Shown here one piece after another: positions 14,631 through 23,500 of a stretch of 27,289 bases of DNA. This stretch comes from a virus. The stretch covers positions 1-27,289 of IMG/VR virus record IMGVR_UViG_3300025131_000334. One strand, 5' to 3'. The notes under the pieces are model-generated. The model was not told the DNA's origin and made no database searches. It was given only the letters and a program-made list of their open reading frames with translations. The translations under genes were made by a program, and so were the position numbers. The first letter of the stretch is position 1, and each line of letters opens with the position of its first letter.

Positions 14631-15235
14631 AACCGCCCGTCCTTGCTCGCATGCAAGCGCTAGGGCACAAGGTGTTCACGGGCGAGCCCTACGATCTGAA
14701 TTTGTTTGGGATCCGCCACAAAAACCGCACCCCCGGCGTTTTTGATGATCTGATCGGGTGCGCATGGAGAGAGGATCGATCGTGGCATGTTCGCTACTGG
14801 CCAGCCACAACGGATCCCGGCGTAGACAAAAACGCTGCCCTTGCCACCAAAAACGCCGGGGGTGCGGCGGTACTTGCACCGGGGCAATACCTCGGAGTGT
14901 GGGAAATTGGCCCCCACGGGAAAAGCCAATACGAAGCCTTGATCCAAACAGGCGCCCCCGTGCGAGTTTTCCGCCCCGGCCCTGGTGCAACGACCCTAGA
15001 CCTTGACGAAAGCACCATAGAAACCGGCTATTTTGGGATCAATTGCCACGCTTCAAGCATGCGGCCATATGACGACGACCGAAGCCGCGAGAGTATCCGG
15101 GGTTGGTCAGAAGGTTGCCAGACACACGCCACAAATTCAGGTTTTCGGAGTATGATGGAACTAGCGAGCAGTCAGACTTTAGCCCACCCGACTTGGCAAA
15201 AGTTCAGTTATACCCTACTTGATCAATGGTGGTAG
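14627..15235 (+). CDS. Putative cell-wall-active enzyme (L,D-transpeptidase-like WSxGC motif)
   Basis: The likely start is TTG 14627, which overlaps the preceding stop as TTGA; an ATG at 14651 is the alternative. The ~202-residue protein has the pattern YFGINCHAS (His) followed by RGWSEGCQT (Ser, Gly, Cys) and a C-terminal KFSYTLLDQWW. From memory of phage sequences, this GINxH...WSxGCQ...FxYTL pattern recurs in phage proteins of unknown or lytic role. The His...SxGC arrangement resembles the catalytic His/Cys of YkuD-type L,D-transpeptidases. With flanking membrane-type genes, an endolysin role is plausible. The catalytic assignment is inference. Confidence 0.55.
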   Translation: MKPPVLARMQALGHKVFTGEPYDLNLFGIRHKNRTPGVFDDLIGCAWREDRSWHVRYWPATTDPGVDKNAALATKNAGGAAVLAPGQYLGVWEIGPHGKSQYEALIQTGAPVRVFRPGPGATTLDLDESTIETGYFGINCHASSMRPYDDDRSRESIRGWSEGCQTHATNSGFRSMMELASSQTLAHPTWQKFSYTLLDQWW

Positions 15236-15457
15236 ATGATGACAACAGACGAAAAAGTTATTTTAAGTAGGCTCCAAACCCTAAAAGAAAACCCGAAAAG
15301 CTTCGGACTTGTGGCCTTGGCGGTGGCTTTAATGGGCGGTGTGTACCTCGGTGAAGGTTTTACCGTGGAGGTCTCAACGTGTGAAACAGCCACCGAAGCG
15401 CCGCCCGAACCTCCACCCGAGCCCGAGCCCGAGCCCGAAGCCCCACGGGAGGGATAA
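15236..15457 (+). CDS. One-TM membrane protein with proline-rich tail (73 aa)
   Basis: It starts in an ATGATG run directly after the previous TAG. The product has a short soluble N-terminus, one membrane helix (SFGLVALAVALMGGVYLG, about residues 22-40) and an outer tail of repeated Pro-Glu (PEPPPEPEPEPE). A TM helix with a stiff Pro-rich periplasmic tail is typical of small lysis or spanin-like proteins. Its position just after the cell-wall-enzyme candidate supports that, but no lipobox or partner is visible. Confidence 0.6.
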   Translation: MMTTDEKVILSRLQTLKENPKSFGLVALAVALMGGVYLGEGFTVEVSTCETATEAPPEPPPEPEPEPEAPREG

Positions 15458-16237
15458 ATGTCTACCTCGTTTGCTTTTTCGCCATACACGGGGATCCCTC
15501 GAATGATTTTGAGGGACGAAAATCAGATTATAGACTGTTCTTGGTTTGAGGACACTCTTTTGATTGTCCCCACGGCTTGCACGGTGACGCTAAAACAGGG
15601 CTCAAATGTGCTTTTAGACGCGATAGCCGCCACCACGATCGGCGGCCCTGGGAACTCTGCAACGTTGGATTTCCCGGCGGCGCTCACCACAGATCTCCCT
15701 TTTTCCGATACTATGCTCGAATTGTGGAATTTTCAGGGGCTAGTAGGTGGGCTCCCTGTGGAGGTAACCGCACGAAGATCCGGTCATTTGGTACGATCGA
15801 TCCTTCACCCCCACATTCAAGATTCAGACCTGTTAGCCAGACACCAGCGTTTAAACGATATCAGGCCCCCCGGTTTAGCGTCGTTTCAAGACTACAGAAC
15901 CACGGCTTGGGAAGTACTCAACCGGGATTTGATAAAGCAACGGCGGCGCCCCGAATTGATCCTTGATAGCTATGCCATTATCGACATGCACATTTTTAAG
16001 AGTCTCGAACTCATTTTTAGGGATGCGATCACGTTTGTGGGCGATGGACGATACAACGATCTAGCCGCCATGTATGCCGAAAAATATACCGATGAATGGG
16101 AAACCGTTGTTTTTCGCTATGACCGAAACGAGGACGACGCGATCAGCGATTCAGAGCTTGAAGCCGCCACCCCGTCGACTTGGCTAGGTGAGCCCCCACC
16201 GGGTGGCCTGATCCGGGGGTTGTTCGGTGCCGGGTAA
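15458..16237 (+). CDS. Head-tail connector (adaptor) candidate with EF-hand-like loop
   Basis: It starts at ATG 15458 behind GGGAG, directly after the previous stop. The 259 residues fall into an N-terminal beta-rich domain (about 10-110) and a helical part (about 120-215, including a long IFKSLELIFRDAI helix). Then comes DRNEDDAISDSE (222-233), which matches the calcium-ligand spacing of an EF-hand loop (D1, N3, D5, S9, E12). The helical part and the position upstream of tail-completion genes suggest a portal-bound adaptor. Calcium binding is inferred from the loop alone. Confidence 0.55.
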   Translation: MSTSFAFSPYTGIPRMILRDENQIIDCSWFEDTLLIVPTACTVTLKQGSNVLLDAIAATTIGGPGNSATLDFPAALTTDLPFSDTMLELWNFQGLVGGLPVEVTARRSGHLVRSILHPHIQDSDLLARHQRLNDIRPPGLASFQDYRTTAWEVLNRDLIKQRRRPELILDSYAIIDMHIFKSLELIFRDAITFVGDGRYNDLAAMYAEKYTDEWETVVFRYDRNEDDAISDSELEAATPSTWLGEPPPGGLIRGLFGAG

Positions 16238-16664
16238 CATTTCCGAAGTTTTGGCGGATGTGATCACGGTGATCGAGGCCATCCCCGCCCCCTATAGCGT
16301 GGCACTCAGCGCGGCGGCGCTCAATGGTACAAACATCCCCAACACCACCGCAGAAAAGGTGTTTGCTGTGACAATGCAAACCAACAACACGGACAAGTTT
16401 AGAGACGGATCGCCGGGGCATATGAGGCTAAATCACGATCTAACCGTCGATCTTTTGTGTCGGATCTTCCCGCTAGATCAAATGCGAGGCTATCAAGAAG
16501 CGATCGACATTGAAGAGGAAATCATTCAGGCCCTTTTACATCAAGCGGATCTTCCTCCTTATCGTGTTTTGTATACCCGCACCCGGCGGATCCTTACTTC
16601 GTCCGGTGAATATCTAGCCTCCGCGATCGAGTTTTCAATCGAACAAAGTTTGGGGGTTTTATGA
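16227..16664 (+). CDS. Neck or tail-terminator candidate (145 aa)
   Basis: A GTG at 16227 overlaps the connector gene by 11 bases. The product is a small alpha/beta protein: an N-terminal helix (ISEVLADVITVIEAI), strands around LNHDLTVDLLCRIF, a long helix GYQEAIDIEEEIIQALL, and a final strand pair ending LASAIEFSIEQSLGVL. This order of elements resembles tail-terminator and neck proteins of siphoviruses, but no signature residue confirms it. Its stop overlaps the next start as ATGA. Confidence 0.5.
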   Translation: MPGNISEVLADVITVIEAIPAPYSVALSAAALNGTNIPNTTAEKVFAVTMQTNNTDKFRDGSPGHMRLNHDLTVDLLCRIFPLDQMRGYQEAIDIEEEIIQALLHQADLPPYRVLYTRTRRILTSSGEYLASAIEFSIEQSLGVL

Positions 16665-17107
16665 GCCACCCTTTTAACGAAATGTCGGCCCAATTCGATA
16701 AACTTACCGAAAAAGAGGTAGTCAGGATCCTTGATTGGTCCATGCGATCCGCCTGTTTCCAGGTCTTAAAGTTGATCCGAAAACCGGACGTGTGGCCGAT
16801 CGACACGAAAACAAGTTGGAAACACTGGGGGTTTAAGCTCTTAAAAACGAAGGGTGATAAGGTGTTTTTCGAGTTTTACAATGATGCCACCGTAGCCGAA
16901 CAGAGGGCGGCGCGGGGTGCTCCCCCCCTCAAAAGCGGCGGCGGCGGGATTGAATACACACAATACGTGTATGCTAAGGGCGATGGTCAGCGGCGGAAAC
17001 CGATCGCACCGGGTATAGTGAAAAGGGCGATCGCCGAAGTGGAGCCTTCTTTAGCCGCCGATTTTGCGGCGCGGATCGATAAGTTTCTAGTGAAGCGGGG
17101 GCGATAG
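16661..17107 (+). CDS. Head-tail joining / tail-completion candidate (HK97 gp10-like, 148 aa)
   Basis: ATGA overlap with the upstream gene. The product has an N-terminal helical section (KEVVRILDWSMRSACFQVLKLI), a central strand region GDKVFFEFYNDATVAEQ, an IEYTQYVYAKGD segment, and a basic helical C-terminus. The pattern and location fit small completion proteins that join the capsid to the tail tube. Assignment rests on synteny and secondary-structure impression only. Confidence 0.5.
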   Translation: MSHPFNEMSAQFDKLTEKEVVRILDWSMRSACFQVLKLIRKPDVWPIDTKTSWKHWGFKLLKTKGDKVFFEFYNDATVAEQRAARGAPPLKSGGGGIEYTQYVYAKGDGQRRKPIAPGIVKRAIAEVEPSLAADFAARIDKFLVKRGR

Positions 17108-17298
17108 TGACCGAAGCCGAAGCAAAAAAGATCCTCGACGATCACAAGTGGACGCCCGGTGAAGTCCTACGAAAACGGCCCACAAACGAGCACCACCCGA
17201 TCGCTTCGGCAATTACCGCGCTATATCATCTAAATGTGGAGTATAATCCACCCAAGAAAAAGACCAAGACCAAGAAAGGGGATCAAGATAATGGCTGA
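17107..17298 (+). CDS. Small hypothetical protein with Lys-rich tail (63 aa)
   Basis: A GTG at 17107 shares a base with the previous TAG. The 63-residue product has an N-terminal helix (EAEAKKILDDHK), a central IASAITALYHLN helix, and a Lys-rich C-terminal tail. It overlaps the tail-tube gene by 8 bases. No family recognised; the position suggests a tail-assembly accessory. The Lys-rich tail resembles that of the 217-residue protein at 13461. Confidence 0.5.
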   Translation: MTEAEAKKILDDHKWTPGEVLRKRPTNEHHPIASAITALYHLNVEYNPPKKKTKTKKGDQDNG

Positions 17299-17791
17299 AA
17301 GTACAGTGGTTAAAAACAAACGGGACGGCACGATCGTCTTTTCCGATCTGGCGGCCGCCAACTCTTTTACCGTAGCCTTTGAAGCGGGGGATTTATCTCT
17401 CACTATACCCGGCACGACGGTGAGCAACTACCTGGATCGCGGCACAATGGTGCCAAGCCTGCGACTTGTAGACGATCAACCTATCACGGGATCCTTTACG
17501 GCCTACCTTCGCGATTTTTCCGACGCGGCATACGCAACCCTAATGGAGTTGATCACCCTCACGGGCGACGTAGGCGCGAACTGGACATCAACCGGATCGA
17601 TCGCGCCGGTGATAGCTGACGTCTTTTTGGTGGATCTGACTTGGACCGTGGCGGGGGTGATCCATGGCGACGCATCGGATCATGTTATTGAATTGAATTT
17701 TTGCCACCTCACCGGCGCCACGTCAGAGGGTGATCCCGATCAGATTACCATCAATTTCACGAGTTACACCGTCTACCCGACCGTTACATAA
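17291..17791 (+). CDS. Major tail (tube) protein
   Basis: The ATG at 17291 with GGGG upstream is preferred over a GTG at 17234 inside the previous gene. The 166-residue product is beta-rich with the repeating strand pattern of tube proteins (DGTIVFSD, NSFTVAFEAGDLSLTIPG, DQPITGSFTAYLRDFSD, HVIELNFCHLTGA). Its place just before the tail chaperone and tape measure is the standard siphovirus order. It would polymerise around the tape measure. Confidence comes mainly from synteny. Confidence 0.7.
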   Translation: MAESTVVKNKRDGTIVFSDLAAANSFTVAFEAGDLSLTIPGTTVSNYLDRGTMVPSLRLVDDQPITGSFTAYLRDFSDAAYATLMELITLTGDVGANWTSTGSIAPVIADVFLVDLTWTVAGVIHGDASDHVIELNFCHLTGATSEGDPDQITINFTSYTVYPTVT

Positions 17792-17800
17792 GAGGAAACA

Positions 17801-18283
17801 ATGCAACCCCGACCCACCCCGCGCACTGTACCCGACCGCCCGATCTACCTTACCCTAAACGTTGTCGATCTAGGCGTTACAACTTGGCGAATGCCTTCGG
17901 CCCTACGTTCGGCGGAAATTTTCGCCCTTCTTCAAGAGGCAGGGATCGCCGAAGCCGCCGAAGCCGCCGACAATGACGGTGATCTTCTCCAACAAATGAG
18001 CGCGCGCCTCCCGGTCCTATTTGCCTGTCAGGGGGCTTTGTTGGGCTTGTGTTGGTTTGACCCTTCCCAAGACCTTGAAACGGCTAGAAAGGACTACGCC
18101 ACCCTATCAGAGTACGGCGCCGAAGTTTACGAAGAACTACACGAAGCCGGGTGGGGTAGTCTCGGAGCGATCCAAGCGATTTGGCAAGAACTCACAAAAC
18201 GGCTCGTTGAAAACTTTGTAAGTCAAAAAGAGGTGGCCGAAAAAAAGCTTTTTTTGGAACCGACGCCGGGCGCCTCGAACTGA
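17801..18283 (+). CDS. Tail assembly chaperone, short (G-type) product
   Basis: It starts at ATG 17801 behind AGAGGA. The 160-residue zero-frame product is mostly helical (LRSAEIFALLQEAG, EYGAEVYEELHEAG, IQAIWQELTKRLVENF) and ends shortly after the string A7GCT7. It corresponds to the G product of lambda-like tail chaperones, which coat the tape measure before tube assembly. A -1 shift near its end yields the longer GT product (separate entry). The stop lies about 320 bases before the tape-measure gene, the space that the T part fills. Confidence 0.75.
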   Translation: MQPRPTPRTVPDRPIYLTLNVVDLGVTTWRMPSALRSAEIFALLQEAGIAEAAEAADNDGDLLQQMSARLPVLFACQGALLGLCWFDPSQDLETARKDYATLSEYGAEVYEELHEAGWGSLGAIQAIWQELTKRLVENFVSQKEVAEKKLFLEPTPGASN

Positions 18284-18597
18284 TCGCGCTCGACATCGGG
18301 ATCAACTACCTCGGTGATCCGTGGGCCTTTGAAACGCTCCCCAAAGCCAAACAGATCGATTTGTTGGCCTATTGGCATATTCAGCACGAAAACACGCCCG
18401 ATCGGTGGTATCTGTCCCGGCCTGCGACTATGCGTGACATTCTTGATATGCTGAACGCGTCACGAGGGAGGGCACCCCGGCCCCTTTTTGGCAACCCAAG
18501 ATCAAGCGTCGGCGGGGTTGATCCTCTCACCCGGCGGGCTTGGGAGAAAAACACGAAATCAACACCCGCCGGTATTGACTGGCTATTGAAGGGGTAA
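17801..18597 (+). CDS. Tail assembly chaperone, -1 frameshift (GT-type) fusion
   Basis: The longer product reads zero-frame to the slippery site (18241-18256), then continues in the -1 frame to a TAA at 18595-18597. That gives 265 residues from either of the two shift positions. The -1 frame has no stop from before the slip site onward and contributes a T part beginning AFFGTDAGRLELIALDIG and containing LAYWHIQHENTPDRWY. This part would link the chaperone to tube protein. The T part has no good start of its own; its first ATG is well inside it. The arrangement, spacing and position before the tape measure match the classic frameshift pair. Confidence 0.75.
18240..18256 (+). other. Programmed -1 frameshift site with two tandem slippery heptamers
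   Basis: The string A7GCT7 (18240-18255) is a perfect 16-base palindrome. In the zero frame it gives A_AAA_AAG (18241-18247), identical to the E. coli dnaX slip site, and T_TTT_TTG (18250-18256), a second valid X_XXY_YYZ heptamer. Both shift to the same -1 frame. An SD-like GAGGTG (18230-18235) lies just upstream, closer than in dnaX. No clear downstream stem was found by eye. Confidence 0.75.
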
Positions 18598-18601
18598 AAA
18601 A

Positions 18602-20551
18602 ATGGCCACCGATCGCACCGTGTACACCTTCGAGGGGGATGCTAGCGACCTGATCGATGCTCTTCAACAGGTAGACAAAAACCTAAGGGTGGTGGCTAAA
18701 GACGCAGACAAAACAGACAAAAAGATCGATGAGCTTGGGGAAGGGTCGAAAAAAGCAGGAAAAAAGGTCAATACTTTAGGGGCCGATTTTAAAGCCCTCC
18801 AAGGAAAGCTTAAAATTGGAACGGTAGCGGCGGGAAAACTTGCGGCGGGGATTTTAGCCGCCGGGGTTGCGGTGGTGCGACTATCGCAACACATGGCCGA
18901 CACGCAAAACCAGTTGTCCGACATGGCAGCGCGAACCGGCGTTAGTACTAAAACGCTCGCCGGGCTGAAATTTGCAGCCGAAGGAAGCGGCCAAAGCCTC
19001 GAAGATATGCAAAGCATTCTAGAGCCGATGATCGAGCGGATCGGCCAAGCGGCGAAAGGATCTGAATCTGCGGCGGAAGGTTTCGCCGGGGTTGGGGCTT
19101 CGGTGAGGGATGCCAAGGGGGATCTCAAAAGCGCCGACGACGTGATCAAGGATGTCACTAAAGGTCTAGCGGCCATCGAAGATCCAACCGAACGCGCGGC
19201 GGCGGCGGCGCTCGCCTTTGGGGGCGCGGGCACGAAGCTTGTACAGGCGCTAGGCGATGCCGATTTAGCCACTTTTATCAACGCCGCCGAACGCTTCGGG
19301 ATAGACACCGGCCCCCAAGCCGCGAAAGCCGCCGACGATTGGCAACGGGCTTTTTCCCGGCTCAACCTCGTTACTGAAGCTTTTTCGGCTGATCTAATTA
19401 ACCTCTCCACAGGAATTATGAAAGACTTCACTCTAGGTTTTGTCTACATAAAAACTCTTTTGGAACACATTGACAAGATCACGATCACAGAACTAGGGAG
19501 GGGGTTTAAAGGACTATTTCTTGACGCGGCGATCTATATGACGGATCTACGCGATCACGTCATTTTAGGCGTTTATGAGTCAATTCTCGAACTCTCGAAG
19601 CTACTATCCAAAGTGTTTGGGGATGACACCGAGTATAAAATGCTCGAACGCACACTAACTGGGGTGGATCGAGCCACCTATGATGCTTGGGTGGAACTTA
19701 AGCGTCTAAACGACGAAGCTGGGAGCGTGGGGGGGAGTTTTGAGGAGGCGTGGCGGAAAGCTAAAGCCTTTTTTGACTTTGGTAAGCGAGGCGCGGCGGA
19801 GGTTGGGGAAGCCATCGAGGAAATCCCGACACCTTTTGAGGATGACGAAAAGAAAGAGGTCATAGATCCCTATGAAGACGCCCAAGCCTTCGCCGATGCT
19901 TTCGCCCATTACATGCGAATGGTATCCAACAGCGCCGAAGATACGAAATTTCAGCTCACCGAAGATCAAGCAGAAATGATGGACACCACTTCGGGGATGA
20001 TGTCCAATTATGCCGACTCTATAGGAAACGCGATCGGGATCATGGCCGACGCAATGGGGGACATGACCAAACGTCAAAGAGCGGCTTTAGTGGCTTTGTA
20101 CCGAGTTCAGCAAGCGGCGGCTATGTCCTCGATCTTAATCGACACCGCCCGTGGGGTGATGAAAATGGCGTCTAGCCCTCTCATCCCTCCACCTCTCAAC
20201 ATAGCGGCGGCCATCGCAATGGGGACCCTCGGAGCCACCCAGGCAGCCGTTGTAGCCGCTGCCCCTCCACCCTTCCACGTGGGCGGAATTATCCCCGGCC
20301 CCCCTTCAGGCGTCACAGTCCAAGCGTTAGGGGGTGAAAGCGTCCTAAACCGTGAGACCACGGCCCGCCTTGGGCGTGAGGGCGTGGGGGATCTAAACTC
20401 CGGCGGTGGTGGTGGCTCGCCGGTGGTGGTGGAAATGGTTTATAAACACCAAATTTTTGATTCTTTCGTTTCGGATAATATCAAAAAGGGCGGCCCTCTT
20501 CGTAATGCGATAAAATCAGGCCGCCGGGTAGGACATAGCGGGGGGAACTAA
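18602..20551 (+). CDS. Tape-measure protein
   Basis: It starts at ATG 18602 behind AAGGGGT. At 649 residues, using the usual ~0.15 nm per residue, it would set a tail of roughly 100 nm. The N-terminal half is a long helical region with heptad-like spacing and a hydrophobic stretch (IGTVAAGKLAAGILAAGVAVV, split near residue 80). A second hydrophobic zone lies near 530-565. The C-terminus has FHVGGIIPG followed by ALGGESVLNRETTARLG, a pattern common at tape-measure ends. Its stop shares bases with the next start (TAATG). Confidence 0.9.
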   Translation: MATDRTVYTFEGDASDLIDALQQVDKNLRVVAKDADKTDKKIDELGEGSKKAGKKVNTLGADFKALQGKLKIGTVAAGKLAAGILAAGVAVVRLSQHMADTQNQLSDMAARTGVSTKTLAGLKFAAEGSGQSLEDMQSILEPMIERIGQAAKGSESAAEGFAGVGASVRDAKGDLKSADDVIKDVTKGLAAIEDPTERAAAAALAFGGAGTKLVQALGDADLATFINAAERFGIDTGPQAAKAADDWQRAFSRLNLVTEAFSADLINLSTGIMKDFTLGFVYIKTLLEHIDKITITELGRGFKGLFLDAAIYMTDLRDHVILGVYESILELSKLLSKVFGDDTEYKMLERTLTGVDRATYDAWVELKRLNDEAGSVGGSFEEAWRKAKAFFDFGKRGAAEVGEAIEEIPTPFEDDEKKEVIDPYEDAQAFADAFAHYMRMVSNSAEDTKFQLTEDQAEMMDTTSGMMSNYADSIGNAIGIMADAMGDMTKRQRAALVALYRVQQAAAMSSILIDTARGVMKMASSPLIPPPLNIAAAIAMGTLGATQAAVVAAAPPPFHVGGIIPGPPSGVTVQALGGESVLNRETTARLGREGVGDLNSGGGGGSPVVVEMVYKHQIFDSFVSDNIKKGGPLRNAIKSGRRVGHSGGN

Positions 20552-23500
20552 TGGCCGACAAAAGCCGCGATTTGTACCGGGGGATCTTGATCCCTGATGG
20601 TGACATCACCGAAATTTGGGAGGCCGAAAGCACGATCGATCAGGAGGGGAACCGCGCCGGCGTGCCTGATACCCCCTCACGCACCGAGGCCGTGATCGAA
20701 AGTTCTGGCCACCAAGACGCAACCGGTGACGGCCAAACTCTCGACGTGTTGACCCTTCGGGGAGGTTACCCGGCCCCCGGCGGCGCGGGTTTTGGGTGGC
20801 GCCAACCTAACGCGGCCCAAGCCCAAGACCAGGAATATCGGGGGTGGGACGTCCCTCATGCGATCAGTGGGTGGGAAAATTCACGGTGGAGCACCGGCGC
20901 CGTCCCTACCAACAAATTTTTACACGGCGATCTTGTAAACGTCACAAGGGAGGACGGATCAGATTTCATGCTTTGCGCCTATGAAAACGTGACGCCGGTA
21001 GGTATATCCGTAGCCATCCAAACTCGAACCGGCGTGTCTTGGGAGGTTGCTGCAAGTGTGCCACTGGGATCGCTCCAATCCCTAGTAGGGGACTATACCT
21101 GCCACCCTGCGATCTTGTCCCTTCCCTCGGGGCGGATCCTTGTTTTCTATTGGATCTATGACCACGACAACAACAAAGCTCAAATTCAAATGGCCTACAA
21201 CGACGGTGAGGGGGCACCCGGTACGCCGTGGGTGGTGGGAGGTGAGTACACCCTCACCGACGCAATTGACACGACCACGATCATCACAAAGAGGATCCGG
21301 GCGGCCTACAAAGACGGCCAAATTCTTTTGGTGGCTCACCTTAGCGACACCACCCCCCCGGCGGCGGGAAATGTAAACGATCGCTTAATCCAGTTCGCAA
21401 GTGATGATCTTGGGGCAACATTTACAACAGTAACGGAGTTTAGCGGTATAACCGATCAGGATGGTGGGGTCGCCCCGGATATTGGGGTAGTAAACGGCAC
21501 TTTTTTGGTGGTGTGGGTAAGTACTGATCTCGGCCACCGCCCGAGGATCGCCAGTTTAGGATCAGCTTATGAGGCAATTAGTCCCCTTTCGCCGGATGTT
21601 GCTTTTCCTTATCCTTGTGCATCCTATGATCTACCCGCCGGGGCTGCTATTACCGAGGCCAATCTAACGATCGCGATCGATGATGACGGGGCGGCCTACC
21701 TATTTACTACGGGTTTTGACGGTACAGTTTCGGTCCTTTTGGGGGCGGCGGGCCTTGCTGCCCGAAGTTTCGACGGGGGGGCAACTTGGGAAGCTATGGG
21801 GAGCGGGGCGGGGACAATTTTTGGTGAGTACGGCCGGTGGTGGGGGGCGGCTTCCCCCGGTCAGGTAGACGTGGATGTGCAGCCTATAGACTACACGGCT
21901 GAATTTTCCCGATCACAACTCGTTTTAGTCCACGGCTACAGAAACAGCGCCGGGGGGGCCGTTCCTGTGCATGGGTTAGGTGAAAATTCGCTTTGTTTCT
22001 TATACATGGGGAGTTATGGCACCGTCACCCTCCCAGGCTTAGAAAAATTCAAAAGGGATACAAAAAGAGCAGGATTGCCCGTTACATGGTTGCCTTTTTG
22101 TGTCCCTTCTAACCTTGCGATCTGGACAGGCGTCACTGGGGGGGCCGGGGCTAGTATTGAGTGGATCAATGCTGGGGGCTTTTTAAGGTTAGTCTGTACG
22201 GCGGGAAATAGTAGGTATTACGAGACTATTCCCCCTATTGGCACGGGGGAGGATGAAGTAGCCTTTTTAGACGGTTTTTTTGGTCGTTTCGTCTATGATG
22301 TTGATTTTTTGGGTGGCGGCGCTCCTAGCTTGCAAGAAGTTGAGATTCAACTTTCGACGGCGGGGGCAATGACCCCATATTGTCGGCTCTTGTTGCAGAT
22401 AGGAAACGCTGCTTTTAGAGTTTTGGACGGCCTAACTCTCGCGGTGTTAGGGTCGGTTCCTTATCAAGTGGGGGTAGACACCTCAAAAAGGGAAATTTTC
22501 TGGGCGGTACGTGGGACCACCACAGCCGGGGATCCTCCTGTGTTGGGGGCGGAATACTGTGTATGGATGAGGGCAAGTGATGGCACCATTGGAGGGGATC
22601 GCGTAGGGCTCGAAGGGCCCGATCGAACTTTCACGCTCGTATCTCAAGGATCCTTAACGCTTGGTAGTATCTTAGTGGGCCAATCGTATGTGCGGTGGGG
22701 GGATCAAGGAGCTGGTACCTCTGATGTGGCTTGGTATGCTTTTAACCTCTGCTATGGACACACAGCCACGGGTGAACCTCTCACCGGCGAGCACTTAGCA
22801 CAGGGTCAAGACAACCCGGGTGATCTTTTCCCGCGAAGCTACGCGGCGGCGCCTCTTTTTGTGGACGCCAACACGCGGATCGCCGCCGTGGATGGTCCTA
22901 CCTTCGAGGCCGACACGTGGAGCATAAACACCCGGTTTCTCGACGCCGCCGACAACGTGATCCCCTCTGTGTCCCCCTCACCGGCGAAACCGTGGCGAAG
23001 CAAAACCGCGTCCCCGGGGGATACGATCGCTTTCCAACGCAACCCGGACGGCGAAAATGCTTTCCCCCTTAATTGTCTTTACGGTATCCACTTTCAAAAC
23101 GTCAATTTTAAGCGTGCCCGGATCGAAACCAAGATCGGCGCGGCTTGGGTTTCGTCGGGTGATTGTGAGCTTTTCGAGGCGTTCCAGTTCGAGCGGCGGG
23201 GGCACACCCTCCATATTGCGAACGGTTTAGCTCAAAAAATGTACTGTTTTTATAACGAGTTCGCCGGCTGTAAATTCGAATTTGATCCCGACGACGAAGA
23301 AAGCCAGGTCGCCACGATCCTACGAAATTCAGAGGGCATGTCCTACAGCGGCGCGGCGCCCAAAACCACCACGATCGCGCTTGATCCTAACACTTTCGAC
23401 ACGGCTACCGCCCCCGTTAGTGGGATCGGCCACATTTGGTTTAAAACTGTTACCTTTTTAGCTAAATTTCCTCTGAATGGTCGTTTTGTGGGGATAAGAG

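Noticed and set aside
18361-18597. An independent gene for the T part starting at TTG 18361
   Set aside because: The frame is open upstream through the slippery site, there is no ribosome binding site, and the frameshift model explains the whole gap.
18664-19431. A 255-codon open frame on the minus strand opposite the tape measure
   Set aside because: It has no ribosome binding site and a Ser/Ala-rich composition expected from reading the complement of a helical protein gene, and it conflicts with a strongly supported + strand gene.
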